Below are positions 35,481 through 44,029 of a DNA stretch of 64,000 bases, piece by piece. The stretch covers positions 3,906,001 through 3,970,000 of the forward strand of contig OZ245815.1 in the NCBI GenBank assembly GCA_965228425.1. The letters run 5' to 3'. Made by a program: the position numbers and the translations under genes. The notes beneath the pieces are model-generated. The model was given only the letters and a program-made list of their open reading frames with translations, searched no databases and was not told where the DNA came from. Position 1 is the stretch's first letter; every line of letters starts with the position of its first letter. The stretch is from JAJFJD01 sp965228425 (GTDB taxonomy: Bacteria; Pseudomonadota; Alphaproteobacteria; UBA8366).

Positions 35481-36250
35481 CGACACCGAAAATCAGCCTG
35501 CGCAACGTCGCAAAACATTTCGGCAAGAAAGTCGTGCTCGATGGCGTCGATCTGGATGTCATGCCGGGAGAGTCCGTCGTCATCATCGGCGGCTCCGGCT
35601 CAGGGAAGTCGGTGACGCTGAAATGCATCCTCGGCCTGCTGACGCCCGATTCCGGTGAAATCGAAATCGACGGCGAATCAGTCGTCGGCATCGGCGACAG
35701 CGACCGCGAACATATCAATGCGAAGATCGGCATGCTGTTCCAGAGCGCCGCATTGTTCGACAGCCTGACGGTTTGGGAAAACGCCGCCTTCGGTCTCATC
35801 GCGGGCAAAGGTATGTCACGGAAGGCCGCGCAGCCGATCGCATTGGAGAAGCTGGCCCTGGTCGGGCTCGACGAGAAGATCGCCATGATGTCGCCAGCGG
35901 ACCTGTCTGTCGGCATGCGAAAGCGGGTCGGGCTGGCCCGCGCGGTGGCGACCGATCCCGAGATCATCTTCTTCGACGAGCCGACGACCGGCATCGACCC
36001 TGTCATGGGCGACATCATCAACGAGTTGATCGTTGACTGTACCCGCGAGACCGGCGCCTCGGGACTGACGATCACGCACGACATGGCGAGTGCCCGTAAA
36101 ATTTCGGACAAGATCGCCATGTTGTATAAAGGCAAGATCGTGTGGGCCGGCCCAACCGTGGAGATCGATTCGGCGGACAATCCGATCGTCCAGCAGTTCA
36201 TCTTCGGCCGGGCGGAAGGCCCGATCGAATTGGACGTCAGCCGGGCATGA
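35477..36250 (+). CDS. mlaF: MlaF family phospholipid ABC transporter ATP-binding protein
   Basis: The 257-aa ATPase partners MlaE. It shows Walker A GGSGSGKS (38-45), a Q-loop FQS (88-90), Walker B IIFFDEP (163-169) and the H-loop His201. The ABC signature is LSVGM (143-147) rather than the common LSGGM/LSGGQ, so the second residue of the Gly pair is altered. A longer in-frame reading upstream is only the antisense-free shadow of mlaE; the ATG at 35477 overlaps the mlaE stop. It ends 54 bp before radA. Confidence 0.93.
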   Translation: MTTPKISLRNVAKHFGKKVVLDGVDLDVMPGESVVIIGGSGSGKSVTLKCILGLLTPDSGEIEIDGESVVGIGDSDREHINAKIGMLFQSAALFDSLTVWENAAFGLIAGKGMSRKAAQPIALEKLALVGLDEKIAMMSPADLSVGMRKRVGLARAVATDPEIIFFDEPTTGIDPVMGDIINELIVDCTRETGASGLTITHDMASARKISDKIAMLYKGKIVWAGPTVEIDSADNPIVQQFIFGRAEGPIELDVSRA

Positions 36251-36304
36251 CCACGGCGATACTCGAAACGGCGCGCCCCTTGTTTCGGCAACGCGGAGCC
36301 TGAA

Positions 36305-37720
36305 ATGGCCCGATCCACGACACGCTATGTCTGCCAAGCCTGTGGCACCGTCCATCCGCGATGGGTCGGCAAATGCGACGGATGCGACGCCTGGAATTCC
36401 ATCGTCGAGGAGTCCGCGTCGGAGACCGCGCCGCTGGGCAAGAAGGCCAGCGGCAAGCGCGATAGCCGCGGCCGCAAGATCGATTTCGTCGAACTCGACG
36501 GCAAGATCGAACCCGCCCCCCGGCGGCTGACCAAGATCGACGAATTCGACCGTGTGACCGGCGGCGGCCTGGTCAACGGCTCGGCGCTGCTGATCGGCGG
36601 CGACCCCGGCATCGGAAAATCGACGCTACTGCTGCAAGTCACCGCCGCCCTCTCCAACAGCGCGCGCTGCGTCTACATTTCCGGCGAAGAGGCCGAGCAC
36701 CAGGTCCAGTTGCGGGCGACCCGCCTGGGCGTCGAGAAATCGCCGGCGCAGCTGGCCGCCGCGACCGACATGCGCGACATCCTCGCCAGCCTGGATACGG
36801 CCGACGGGCCCCAGGTCGTGGTCATCGATTCGATCCAGACCATGTATATCGACGCACTGGAATCGGCCCCCGGGACGGTTGCCCAGGTCCGCGCCTGCGC
36901 CCAGGAGATCATCCGCCTCGCCAAACGGCGCGGCTTCACGGTGCTGCTGGTCGGCCATGTCACCAAGGAGGGCACGATCGCCGGTCCGCGGGTATTGGAG
37001 CATATGGTCGACACGGTGCTCTATTTCGAGGGCGAACGCGGGCATCAATTCCGGATCCTGCGGGCGGTCAAGAATCGCTTCGGGCCGACCGACGAAATCG
37101 GCGTCTTCGAGATGACCGATCGCGGCCTCGTCGAGGTCGCCAACCCGTCGGCCTTGTTCCTGGCCGAGCGGCAGGGTGAAGCCACCGGCTCGGTCGTGTT
37201 CGCCGGTATCGAAGGGTCTCGGCCAATGTTGGTGGAGATTCAGGCACTTGTAGCCCCGTCCCCGCTGGCCACGCCGCGCCGCGCGGTGGTCGGCTGGGAC
37301 AGCAGCCGGCTGGCCATGGTGATGGCCGTCTTGGAGGCCCGCTGTGGATTGCAGTTTGGCGGAAATGATATATATCTCAACGTCGCTGGGGGGCTTCGGG
37401 TCAGCGAGCCGGCAGCGGATTTAGCGGTTGCGGCCGCGCTGGCCTCGTCGATCTCGGGACGACCGGTTCCGGCGGAAACGGTCGTGTTCGGTGAGGTTGG
37501 ATTGTCCGGCGAAGTGCGCCCCGTGGGCCAAGCCGAAGCGCGGCTGAAAGAGGCCGAAAAGCTGGGATTCACGGCGGCATTGCTGCCCGGACGACGAAAA
37601 GGGACGAAGGGCAAGAGAGCGGCCGGTGGACTCGACCTTCACGAACTGCGCGATTTGGACGAGCTTACACGGTTATTCGAACCAGGCGCCGGGCCGATTC
37701 GTGCGGTGGGAAACGGGTAA
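36305..37720 (+). CDS. radA: DNA repair protein RadA (Sms)
   Basis: RadA is a RecA-like ATPase that promotes branch migration in homologous recombination and repair. The 471-aa product has the N-terminal C4 zinc finger (YVCQACGTVHPRWVGKCDGC), Walker A GDPGIGKST, the RadA-specific KNRFGPTDEIGVFEM motif and a C-terminal Lon-protease-like domain ending near GRRKGTKGKRA. It is followed immediately by cvpA, whose start abuts its stop. Confidence 0.96.
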   Translation: MARSTTRYVCQACGTVHPRWVGKCDGCDAWNSIVEESASETAPLGKKASGKRDSRGRKIDFVELDGKIEPAPRRLTKIDEFDRVTGGGLVNGSALLIGGDPGIGKSTLLLQVTAALSNSARCVYISGEEAEHQVQLRATRLGVEKSPAQLAAATDMRDILASLDTADGPQVVVIDSIQTMYIDALESAPGTVAQVRACAQEIIRLAKRRGFTVLLVGHVTKEGTIAGPRVLEHMVDTVLYFEGERGHQFRILRAVKNRFGPTDEIGVFEMTDRGLVEVANPSALFLAERQGEATGSVVFAGIEGSRPMLVEIQALVAPSPLATPRRAVVGWDSSRLAMVMAVLEARCGLQFGGNDIYLNVAGGLRVSEPAADLAVAAALASSISGRPVPAETVVFGEVGLSGEVRPVGQAEARLKEAEKLGFTAALLPGRRKGTKGKRAAGGLDLHELRDLDELTRLFEPGAGPIRAVGNG

Positions 37721-38404
37721 ATGAGCAGCCTTCCCTTTGGCATTATCGACATCTGTTTCGTGGTCATTCTGGTGATCTCGGGCGTCCTCGCTTATTTGCG
37801 CGGATTTGTCCGGGAAGTCTTGTCCGTGGCGGCCTGGATCGGCGCGACCTTCGCCACGCTCTACGGCTACCCGTATGTCCAGCCCTACACGCAGGAATTC
37901 ATCGACAATCGCATGCTCGCCGATATGGCGGCGGGCGGATTGCTGTTTATCGGATCGCTGATCCTATTCTCGATCCTGGCGCAGGTCGCGTCGCGCGGTA
38001 TCCGTGACAGCGCCGCCAGCAGCTTCGACCGCTCGCTCGGCTTCGCCTTTGGCGTCTTGCGCGGGGTGATTCTGGTCAGCCTGCTGTATCTCAGCGCAGC
38101 ATGGTTCTGGGGACGCGACGATCTGCCCGACGTCGTGACCGAGGCGCGCACCTTCCCCTTGATCGAAGGCAGCGCCGAAATCCTGCTTGCCCTGGTCCCG
38201 GAAGACGCCCGCGAATCCGCGGAAGAAGCGACCGGCATGATGAAGGACAAGGCGGACCGGGCCATCAATGCGGAACAGACACTTCGCGGGCTCATTCAGC
38301 CCAAACCCGATACGAACCAGAAAGTTCAAGGCGGCCGCGGCAACTCGGGCTACGGCAAATCGGAACGCAGCGAGATGCAGCGTTTGATTGAGAGCAAACA
38401 ATAA
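37721..38404 (+). CDS. cvpA: CvpA family membrane protein
   Basis: The 227-aa protein has four hydrophobic segments in its first 125 residues (IIDICFVVILVISGVLAYLR region onward), the GFVREVLSVAAWIGA segment typical of CvpA, and a hydrophilic C-terminal tail. CvpA is named for colicin V production and is often found before purF, as here; it affects envelope stress and bile tolerance in other species. The ATG abuts the radA stop. purF starts 31 bp downstream. Confidence 0.92.
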   Translation: MSSLPFGIIDICFVVILVISGVLAYLRGFVREVLSVAAWIGATFATLYGYPYVQPYTQEFIDNRMLADMAAGGLLFIGSLILFSILAQVASRGIRDSAASSFDRSLGFAFGVLRGVILVSLLYLSAAWFWGRDDLPDVVTEARTFPLIEGSAEILLALVPEDARESAEEATGMMKDKADRAINAEQTLRGLIQPKPDTNQKVQGGRGNSGYGKSERSEMQRLIESKQ

Positions 38405-38435
38405 CCAAACGAACAATCAGAGGGTGGGGCGAGCG

Positions 38436-39887
38436 ATGATCACCACCAATCCGCTAGACGGCGATCATTTCAAGGAAGAATGCGCCGTATTCGGCATCTA
38501 CGGCCATAGCGAAGCGGCGGCGCTCGCCGCACTGGGACTGCACGCGCTGCAGCACCGGGGCCAGGAGGCCGCGGGCATCGTCACCCATGACGGAACCCAG
38601 TTTCACGCCCACCGCGGCATCGGCCTGGTGGGCGATATCTTTGCCGATCAAGCGGTCATTGCCCGGCTCAAGGGCAGCACCGCCATCGGTCACACCCGCT
38701 ATTCGACGACCGGCGAACCGATGTTGCGCAATGTCCAACCCCTGTTCGCCGAACTCGAGATCGGCGGCCTCGGCATTGCGCACAACGGCAACCTGACCAA
38801 CGCGCATTCCGTCCGCAAGGAACTGGTCCACGACGGCTGCATATTTCAGTCGACCTCCGATACGGAGATCATCGTCCATCTGATGGCGACCAACCCCGGC
38901 ACCGTGGTGGAACGACTGATCGTCGCGCTGCGGCAGATCGAGGGAGCCTATTCGCTGGCGATCATGGCGGAAGACTGCTTGATCGGCGTCCGTGACCCGA
39001 ACGGCGTTCGGCCGCTCGTGCTGGGTCAACTCGACGACAGCTATATCCTCGCATCCGAATCCGTCGCTTTCGATATCATCGGCGCGGATTTCGTCCGCGA
39101 CGTCGAGCCGGGCGAACTCATCGTCATCGATGCCGACGGCGTCCATAGCCATCGCCCCTTCCCGCCCGCGCAATCGCGGTTCTGTATCTTCGAGCACATC
39201 TATTTCTCGAAGCCGGACAGCGTCGTCGACGGGACATCCGTTTACGAGGCTCGCAAGCGCATCGGCGTCGAACTCGCGCGCGAGATTCCCATCGATGCGG
39301 ACATCGTCGTTCCGGTTCCCGATTCCGGCGTGCCGTCGGCCATTGGATTCGCCGCCGAAGCCGGGCTGCCCTACGAACTGGGGATCATCCGGAACCACTA
39401 TGTCGGCCGAACCTTTATCGAACCCAGCGACGAAATCCGCCATTTCGGCGTCAAGCTGAAGCACAATGCCAACCGCGCGGTCATCGAGGGCAGGCGCGTC
39501 ATCCTGGTCGACGATTCGATCGTCCGTGGCACCACCTCGAAAAAGATCGTCGAGATGGTGCGCAGCGCCGGCGCCAAGGAAGTGCATATGCGCATCTCCA
39601 GCCCGCCGACCACGCATTCCTGTTTCTACGGTGTCGACACGCCGGAGCGCGATCAGCTGCTGGCCGCCAAGAACGATGTCGAAAGCATGCGTAAACTGAT
39701 CGGTGCGGACAGCCTCGCCTTCATCTCTATCGACGGCCTGTACCGGGCGATGGGTCTGCCCGGCCGCGACCCCGATGCGCCGCATTATTGCGACGCCTGC
39801 TTCTCGGGCGACTACCCGATCCGCCTGACCGATCAGATCGGCGGCAACGGCTCGCGGCAACTCTCGCTGCTCGCCGAAACCGGCTGA
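38436..39887 (+). CDS. purF: Amidophosphoribosyltransferase PurF
   Basis: PurF performs the first committed step of purine synthesis, joining glutamine-derived ammonia to PRPP. With the ATG at 38436 (483 aa) a 15-residue propeptide precedes the catalytic Cys16 of ECAVFGIYGH. The PRPP loop is VILVDDSIVRGTTS. Cysteines in RFCIFEHIYF, THSCFYGVD and YCDACF suggest the Fe-S, Bacillus-type form. A longer in-frame reading begins in cvpA, but this start fits processing. The stop and the next start overlap as TGATG. Confidence 0.95.
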   Translation: MITTNPLDGDHFKEECAVFGIYGHSEAAALAALGLHALQHRGQEAAGIVTHDGTQFHAHRGIGLVGDIFADQAVIARLKGSTAIGHTRYSTTGEPMLRNVQPLFAELEIGGLGIAHNGNLTNAHSVRKELVHDGCIFQSTSDTEIIVHLMATNPGTVVERLIVALRQIEGAYSLAIMAEDCLIGVRDPNGVRPLVLGQLDDSYILASESVAFDIIGADFVRDVEPGELIVIDADGVHSHRPFPPAQSRFCIFEHIYFSKPDSVVDGTSVYEARKRIGVELAREIPIDADIVVPVPDSGVPSAIGFAAEAGLPYELGIIRNHYVGRTFIEPSDEIRHFGVKLKHNANRAVIEGRRVILVDDSIVRGTTSKKIVEMVRSAGAKEVHMRISSPPTTHSCFYGVDTPERDQLLAAKNDVESMRKLIGADSLAFISIDGLYRAMGLPGRDPDAPHYCDACFSGDYPIRLTDQIGGNGSRQLSLLAETG

Positions 39888-40606
39888 TGACGACCGGAGG
39901 ACGGCTCGACGGCCGGATTGCCCTCGTCACCGGCGCCAGCCGCGGTATCGGCGCGGCCATCGCGAAACGCTACGCGGCCGAAGGCGCGCGGCTCGTTCTG
40001 GTCGCCCGCACGGTCGGCGGTCTGGAAGAGGTGGACGATGCGGTGAAAGCCGCCGGCGGCTCCGCGACCCTGGTTCCGATGGACCTGACCGACGGCGCGG
40101 CGATCGACCAACTCGGCGGCGCGTTGCACGAGAAATTCGGCCGGCTCGATGTCCTGGTCGGCAATGCGGCGACCCTCGGCATCATGTCGCCGGTCACCCA
40201 TATCGAGCCGAAGATCTGGGAAAACGCCGTCACGCTCAACCTGAACGCCAATTTCCGGCTGATCCGCAGTCTGGATCCGCTGTTGCGCCAGTCGGAAGCC
40301 GGCCGCGCCATCTTTGTGAGTTCCGGGGCCGCACAAGGCGCCAACCCGTTCTGGGGCGTCTACGCGGCGACGAAGGCCGCCCTCGAAAGCATGGTTCGTA
40401 TCTACGCGGCGGAATGCGCCCAGACGAACATCCGGGCCAATCTGGTGAACCCCGGCGGCCAGCGCACGGAAATGCGGGCGGCGGCCTTTCCCGGCGAAGA
40501 CCCGATGACCCTCCCCGACCCGGACGACATGACGGATGTCTTCGTCGACCTCGCCGAGGCGTCGTACGAGGGTACCGGCGAAGTCGTGAAGGCCTACGCC
40601 CGCTGA
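39887..40606 (+). CDS. SDR family oxidoreductase next to purF
   Basis: The 239-aa product is a complete classical SDR: cofactor loop TGASRGIG, NAAT in place of NNAG, IFVSSGAAQG for the active Ser, and YAATKAAL for Tyr/Lys. It starts on the last base of the purF stop, so it is translated from the same message. This SDR is a common companion of purF in Rhodospirillales-type genomes, but its substrate is not known. It is convergent with the YnfA-like gene. Confidence 0.87.
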   Translation: MTTGGRLDGRIALVTGASRGIGAAIAKRYAAEGARLVLVARTVGGLEEVDDAVKAAGGSATLVPMDLTDGAAIDQLGGALHEKFGRLDVLVGNAATLGIMSPVTHIEPKIWENAVTLNLNANFRLIRSLDPLLRQSEAGRAIFVSSGAAQGANPFWGVYAATKAALESMVRIYAAECAQTNIRANLVNPGGQRTEMRAAAFPGEDPMTLPDPDDMTDVFVDLAEASYEGTGEVVKAYAR

Positions 40607-40612
40607 CCCGTC

Positions 40613-40939
40613 TCAAGCGGGTCGCGGTCCCCACAGAATAACGGCGGCACCGATCAGGCAGATGCTGGTCCCGACCACGTCCCAGCGGTCGGGCCGCGCG
40701 CCCTCGACCGCCCAGAGCCAAACCAGCGACGCTGCGATATAGACGCCACCATAAGCCGCAAAGGTCCGGCCCGCGAATGCCGCATTCACTTGCGACAAGG
40801 CGACGGCGAAAACGATCAAGCTAACGATCCCCGGTGCCGCCCAGAGAGCCGACTTGCCGAGGCGCAGCCACACCCAGAAGGCGAAACATCCGCCAATCTC
40901 GGCGACCGCCGCCAATCCGTACCAGAGGACCGATTGCAT
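40613..40939 (-). CDS. YnfA/UPF0060 family small membrane protein
   Basis: The 108-aa protein has four membrane helices and the features of the UPF0060 (YnfA) family, which is related to small multidrug-resistance transporters: GLAAVAEIGGCFAFWVWLR at the N-terminus, FAAYGGVYIAASLVWLW in the third helix, and GTSICLIGAAVILWGPR at the end. A longer open frame upstream runs antisense to nothing useful and only crosses the next gene in another frame. The gene stop lies 6 bp from the convergent SDR stop. Confidence 0.88.
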   Translation of the reverse strand: MQSVLWYGLAAVAEIGGCFAFWVWLRLGKSALWAAPGIVSLIVFAVALSQVNAAFAGRTFAAYGGVYIAASLVWLWAVEGARPDRWDVVGTSICLIGAAVILWGPRPA

Positions 40940-40944
40940 GCCGC

Positions 40945-42543
40945 CTACGGTACGATAACGCCGGGGTTGAGAATACCCGCTGGATCGAGTTGCCGCTTCG
41001 CCGCGTCGAGTACCGTGCCGAACGACTCCGGCCGCTGCTGCGTATACCAGGGCATGTGATCGCGGCCGACCGCGTGATGATGGGTGATGGTGCCGCCCTG
41101 CTCGATCAACGCCTCCGACGCCTTCTCCTTGATATGCCGCCACTGCTCGATCATCGCGCCCGGACGGCCCTGGCCCTGGAAGGTGAAATACGGCGCGGGC
41201 CCGTCCGGATAGACATGCGTGAACCGGCAGGTGACCGTGCCCGGTTGGCCGGTCGCTTCTTCGATGGCGGCGAGCGTTGCGGCTTTCACCTCGTCGTGGA
41301 ATTCCCGGAACCGGTCCCAGGTGATCGACGTCTCGAAGGTATCCCCGATCACGCCGACCGACATCAGCACCTCGCGATAATGCGGCATCCGGATGAAGGC
41401 GGTCCGCCACGCACCCGCCTTGCCGGACCGGTGCGCCTCCGGATCGCTGCCCGCCACGTCCTCGAAAATACCGCCGTGATCCCGGCAGAGCTCCAGCCCG
41501 CGCGCCATCCATGCCTCGACCGGATGATCGGCGGATTCGAAGGCGAGGATCAGCACCGACTGCTCGCCATCGCCGAAGCCGTTGTTATACGCCTCGCCCG
41601 CGTCCAGCAGACGCAGGTTGGACGGAAAAATGCCAGACTGCGACACCGCCCGCACCGCCTCGGCGGCCTTGTAGAAATCATCGAACAGAATGGCGCTGGA
41701 CGCGCGGAAGGTCGGTCGGTCCTGCAGCCGCATCCAGGCCTCCGTGATGATGCCCATCGCGCCTTCCGACCCGATCATGAAACGGTCCGGGCTCGGTCCC
41801 GCGCCGGACCCGGGCAGACGCCGGCTCTCCATCACGCCCTGCGGCGCGACCATCCGGACGCTCTCGACGAAATCGTCGATATGCGTGTAGAGCGTCGCAA
41901 AATGCCCGCCGGACCGGGTCGCGATCATGCCGCCCAGCGTCGCCATCTCGAAACTCTGCGGAAAATGGCGCATCGTCAGGCCTTCGCGCTTGAGCGCCGC
42001 TTCCATGTCCGGGACGCGGATGCCGCCCTGGATACGCGCGGCGCGGCTGCTGCGGTCGATCTCCAACACCTGGTCCAGTCGTGTCAGGTCGAGGCTGATC
42101 GCGCCCGCAAAGCCATCGCCCACCATGGGTTCCACGCCGCCGACCACGCTGGTGCCGCCGCCGAAGGGGATGACGGCAGCCCGCGCGCCGGTCGCCCAGT
42201 CGAGCACGCCCTCGACCTCCGCTTCGGTCCTTGGGTAGGCGACGAAGTCGGGCGCATTCGTGAACATGTCGTCGTAGATATAGGCATAGTCGGGGAAGGA
42301 CTTGCCGTAGGTATGAACCGCGCGGTCATAGGCGCCGTCGCTCGAATAATCCGCCAGCGCCGCCGGCACGGAAAGTTTCGGCTTCGGCAGGGTCGCGTCT
42401 TCCGCCGAGGGCGCCGTCAACCGCTCCGTTTCCGCGACATTGAAGCGCTCACTGAGGCGCTGCAGAAGCGCCGTTTCCTCGTCGGCGGACAGGCCGTCCC
42501 CTTCGAAGCCCCAACCGCATAGTTTCAGCCGCCGGTCAGCCAT
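40945..42543 (-). CDS. FAD-linked oxidase, alkyl-dihydroxyacetonephosphate synthase-like
   Basis: The 532-aa flavoenzyme has a PCMH-type FAD domain (VIPFGGGTSVVGGV and GSEGAMGIITEAWMR) and a C-terminal oxidase domain. The N-terminal CGWGFEGDGL and the triple-His ITHHHAVGRDH (His488-490) recall alkyl-DHAP synthase (AGPS), the ether-lipid enzyme. Many bacterial members act on 2-hydroxy acids instead. AGGGAGGG precedes the chosen ATG at 42543. It ends 5 bp from the ynfA-like start on the same strand. Confidence 0.82.
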   Translation of the reverse strand: MADRRLKLCGWGFEGDGLSADEETALLQRLSERFNVAETERLTAPSAEDATLPKPKLSVPAALADYSSDGAYDRAVHTYGKSFPDYAYIYDDMFTNAPDFVAYPRTEAEVEGVLDWATGARAAVIPFGGGTSVVGGVEPMVGDGFAGAISLDLTRLDQVLEIDRSSRAARIQGGIRVPDMEAALKREGLTMRHFPQSFEMATLGGMIATRSGGHFATLYTHIDDFVESVRMVAPQGVMESRRLPGSGAGPSPDRFMIGSEGAMGIITEAWMRLQDRPTFRASSAILFDDFYKAAEAVRAVSQSGIFPSNLRLLDAGEAYNNGFGDGEQSVLILAFESADHPVEAWMARGLELCRDHGGIFEDVAGSDPEAHRSGKAGAWRTAFIRMPHYREVLMSVGVIGDTFETSITWDRFREFHDEVKAATLAAIEEATGQPGTVTCRFTHVYPDGPAPYFTFQGQGRPGAMIEQWRHIKEKASEALIEQGGTITHHHAVGRDHMPWYTQQRPESFGTVLDAAKRQLDPAGILNPGVIVP

Positions 42544-42636
42544 TGCACCCTCCCTTTGTCGTTTCAACCATCTTCGCGCCGACCGTGCCGGGCGGCAAGG
42601 CGGTAGAGCCAACAGCGATAACGAATTGCGGGACGG

Positions 42637-43989
42637 TTACTTCTTTTTTGGCGCGTAGGGATTCTTGCCGCTGCGCAACTGCAGGCGGATGGGCACGCCG
42701 CCGAGATCGAAATCCGAGCGCAGTCCGTTGACGAGAAAGCGGCGATAGGATTCGGGCAGTTCTTCGGTCCGCGACCCGAAGACCGCAAAGGTCGGCGGCC
42801 GGGACTTGACCTGCGTCATGTATCGCAGGCGCAAGCGGCGGCCCAGGCTGGTGAGCGGCGGGGGATGCGCCTCGATCATCAGGTCGAGCCAGCTGTTGAG
42901 CCGCGCCGTCGAGACGCGGCGGTTCCAGACCTCGTAGATCGAGAAAACCGCCTTCATCAGGTCATCGAGGTTCTGCCCGTTCAGCGCGGAGATCGTCACC
43001 ACGGGAATGCCGCGGACCTGCGGCATCGACGTTTGCAGCCGGTCGCGAAGATTGCGCAGCGCCTCGTCGCGATCTTTCACCGCGTCCCATTTGTTGGCGG
43101 CGATGATCAGGGCGCGCCCCTCGTCGATGACCTGTCGGGCGATGGTCAGGTCCTGCTTCTCCAGCATCACCGTCGCGTCGAGCATCAGCACCGCGACGTT
43201 GGCGAAACGGATGCTGCGCTGCGTGTCGGCGACCGACAGCTTCTCCAGCTTGTCGTCGACACGGGCGCGGCGGCGCATGCCGGCGGTATCCACAAGGCGC
43301 AGCGGCTTGCCCCCATATTCCCATTCGACGGTGATCGAATCTCGCGTGATGCCCGCCTCCGGCCCGGTCAGCAACCGGTCTTCGCCGATCAATCGATTGA
43401 CCAAGGTCGACTTGCCCGTGTTCGGCCGCCCGATGATCGCCAGTTGCAGCGGCGTGTCTTCCGCCGTGGCATCGTCGTCTTCGTCCGCCTCCTGCATTTC
43501 CGAATGCGCCTGCACCACGGTGAACAGGTCGGCCATGCCGTCGCCATGCTCGGCCGAGATCGCGATCGGATCGCCAAGGCCGAGTCGATAACTGTCGTAG
43601 ATACCGGCGTCGCCCGCGGTGCTTTCGCATTTGTTGGCGAGCAGGACGACCGCCTTGTCGCGATGGCGGACCCAATCGGCGAAATGCTCGTCCATCGGGG
43701 TCAGACCGGCCCGGGCATCGATCATCAGCAGGATCAGGTCGGCCTCGTCCAGCGCTTGCTCGGTCTGCGCCCGCATGCGCGCTTCCAGGCTGTCATCGGT
43801 CTTGTCCTCGAGACCGGCGGTGTCGATCACGCGAAACGACAGCCCGGCGATCCGGCCATCGCCTTCGCGCCGGTCGCGCGTAACCCCCGGGGTATCGTCG
43901 ACCAGCGCGACACGCTTGCCCACCAACCGGTTGAACAAGGTCGACTTGCCCACGTTCGGGCGCCCGATAATTGCGACAGTAAGGGTCAT
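42637..43989 (-). CDS. der: Ribosome-associated GTPase Der (EngA)
   Basis: Der has two consecutive GTPase domains and a KH-like C-terminal domain, and is needed for 50S assembly. The 450-aa product shows GRPNVGKST near residue 8 and GRPNTGKST near residue 188, the corresponding DTAG motifs (IDTAGLED, VDTAGMRR), and the C-terminal RLRYMTQVKSRPPTFAVF block. It ends in a Lys-rich tail. It lies downstream of bamB on the minus strand, 40 bp away, a conserved pairing. Confidence 0.96.
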   Translation of the reverse strand: MTLTVAIIGRPNVGKSTLFNRLVGKRVALVDDTPGVTRDRREGDGRIAGLSFRVIDTAGLEDKTDDSLEARMRAQTEQALDEADLILLMIDARAGLTPMDEHFADWVRHRDKAVVLLANKCESTAGDAGIYDSYRLGLGDPIAISAEHGDGMADLFTVVQAHSEMQEADEDDDATAEDTPLQLAIIGRPNTGKSTLVNRLIGEDRLLTGPEAGITRDSITVEWEYGGKPLRLVDTAGMRRRARVDDKLEKLSVADTQRSIRFANVAVLMLDATVMLEKQDLTIARQVIDEGRALIIAANKWDAVKDRDEALRNLRDRLQTSMPQVRGIPVVTISALNGQNLDDLMKAVFSIYEVWNRRVSTARLNSWLDLMIEAHPPPLTSLGRRLRLRYMTQVKSRPPTFAVFGSRTEELPESYRRFLVNGLRSDFDLGGVPIRLQLRSGKNPYAPKKK

Positions 43990-44029
43990 GCTACGTCAGT
44001 CTATAAACCGATCGAACGGCCGCCACGCC

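Noticed and set aside
36264..36287. CGAAAC / GTTTCG inverted repeat between mlaF and radA
   Set aside because: Only 6 bp with a 12-nt loop and no T-tract; such pairs arise often by chance in a window of this size.
38454..39860. Very long antisense open frame across purF
   Set aside because: High GC content produces long frames opposite real genes. purF has all catalytic motifs and the antisense product shows no recognisable domain.
40940..41512. N-terminal extension of the YnfA-like protein
   Set aside because: It is a shadow of the FAD-linked oxidase gene on the same strand; UPF0060 proteins are about 108 aa and begin at the chosen ATG.
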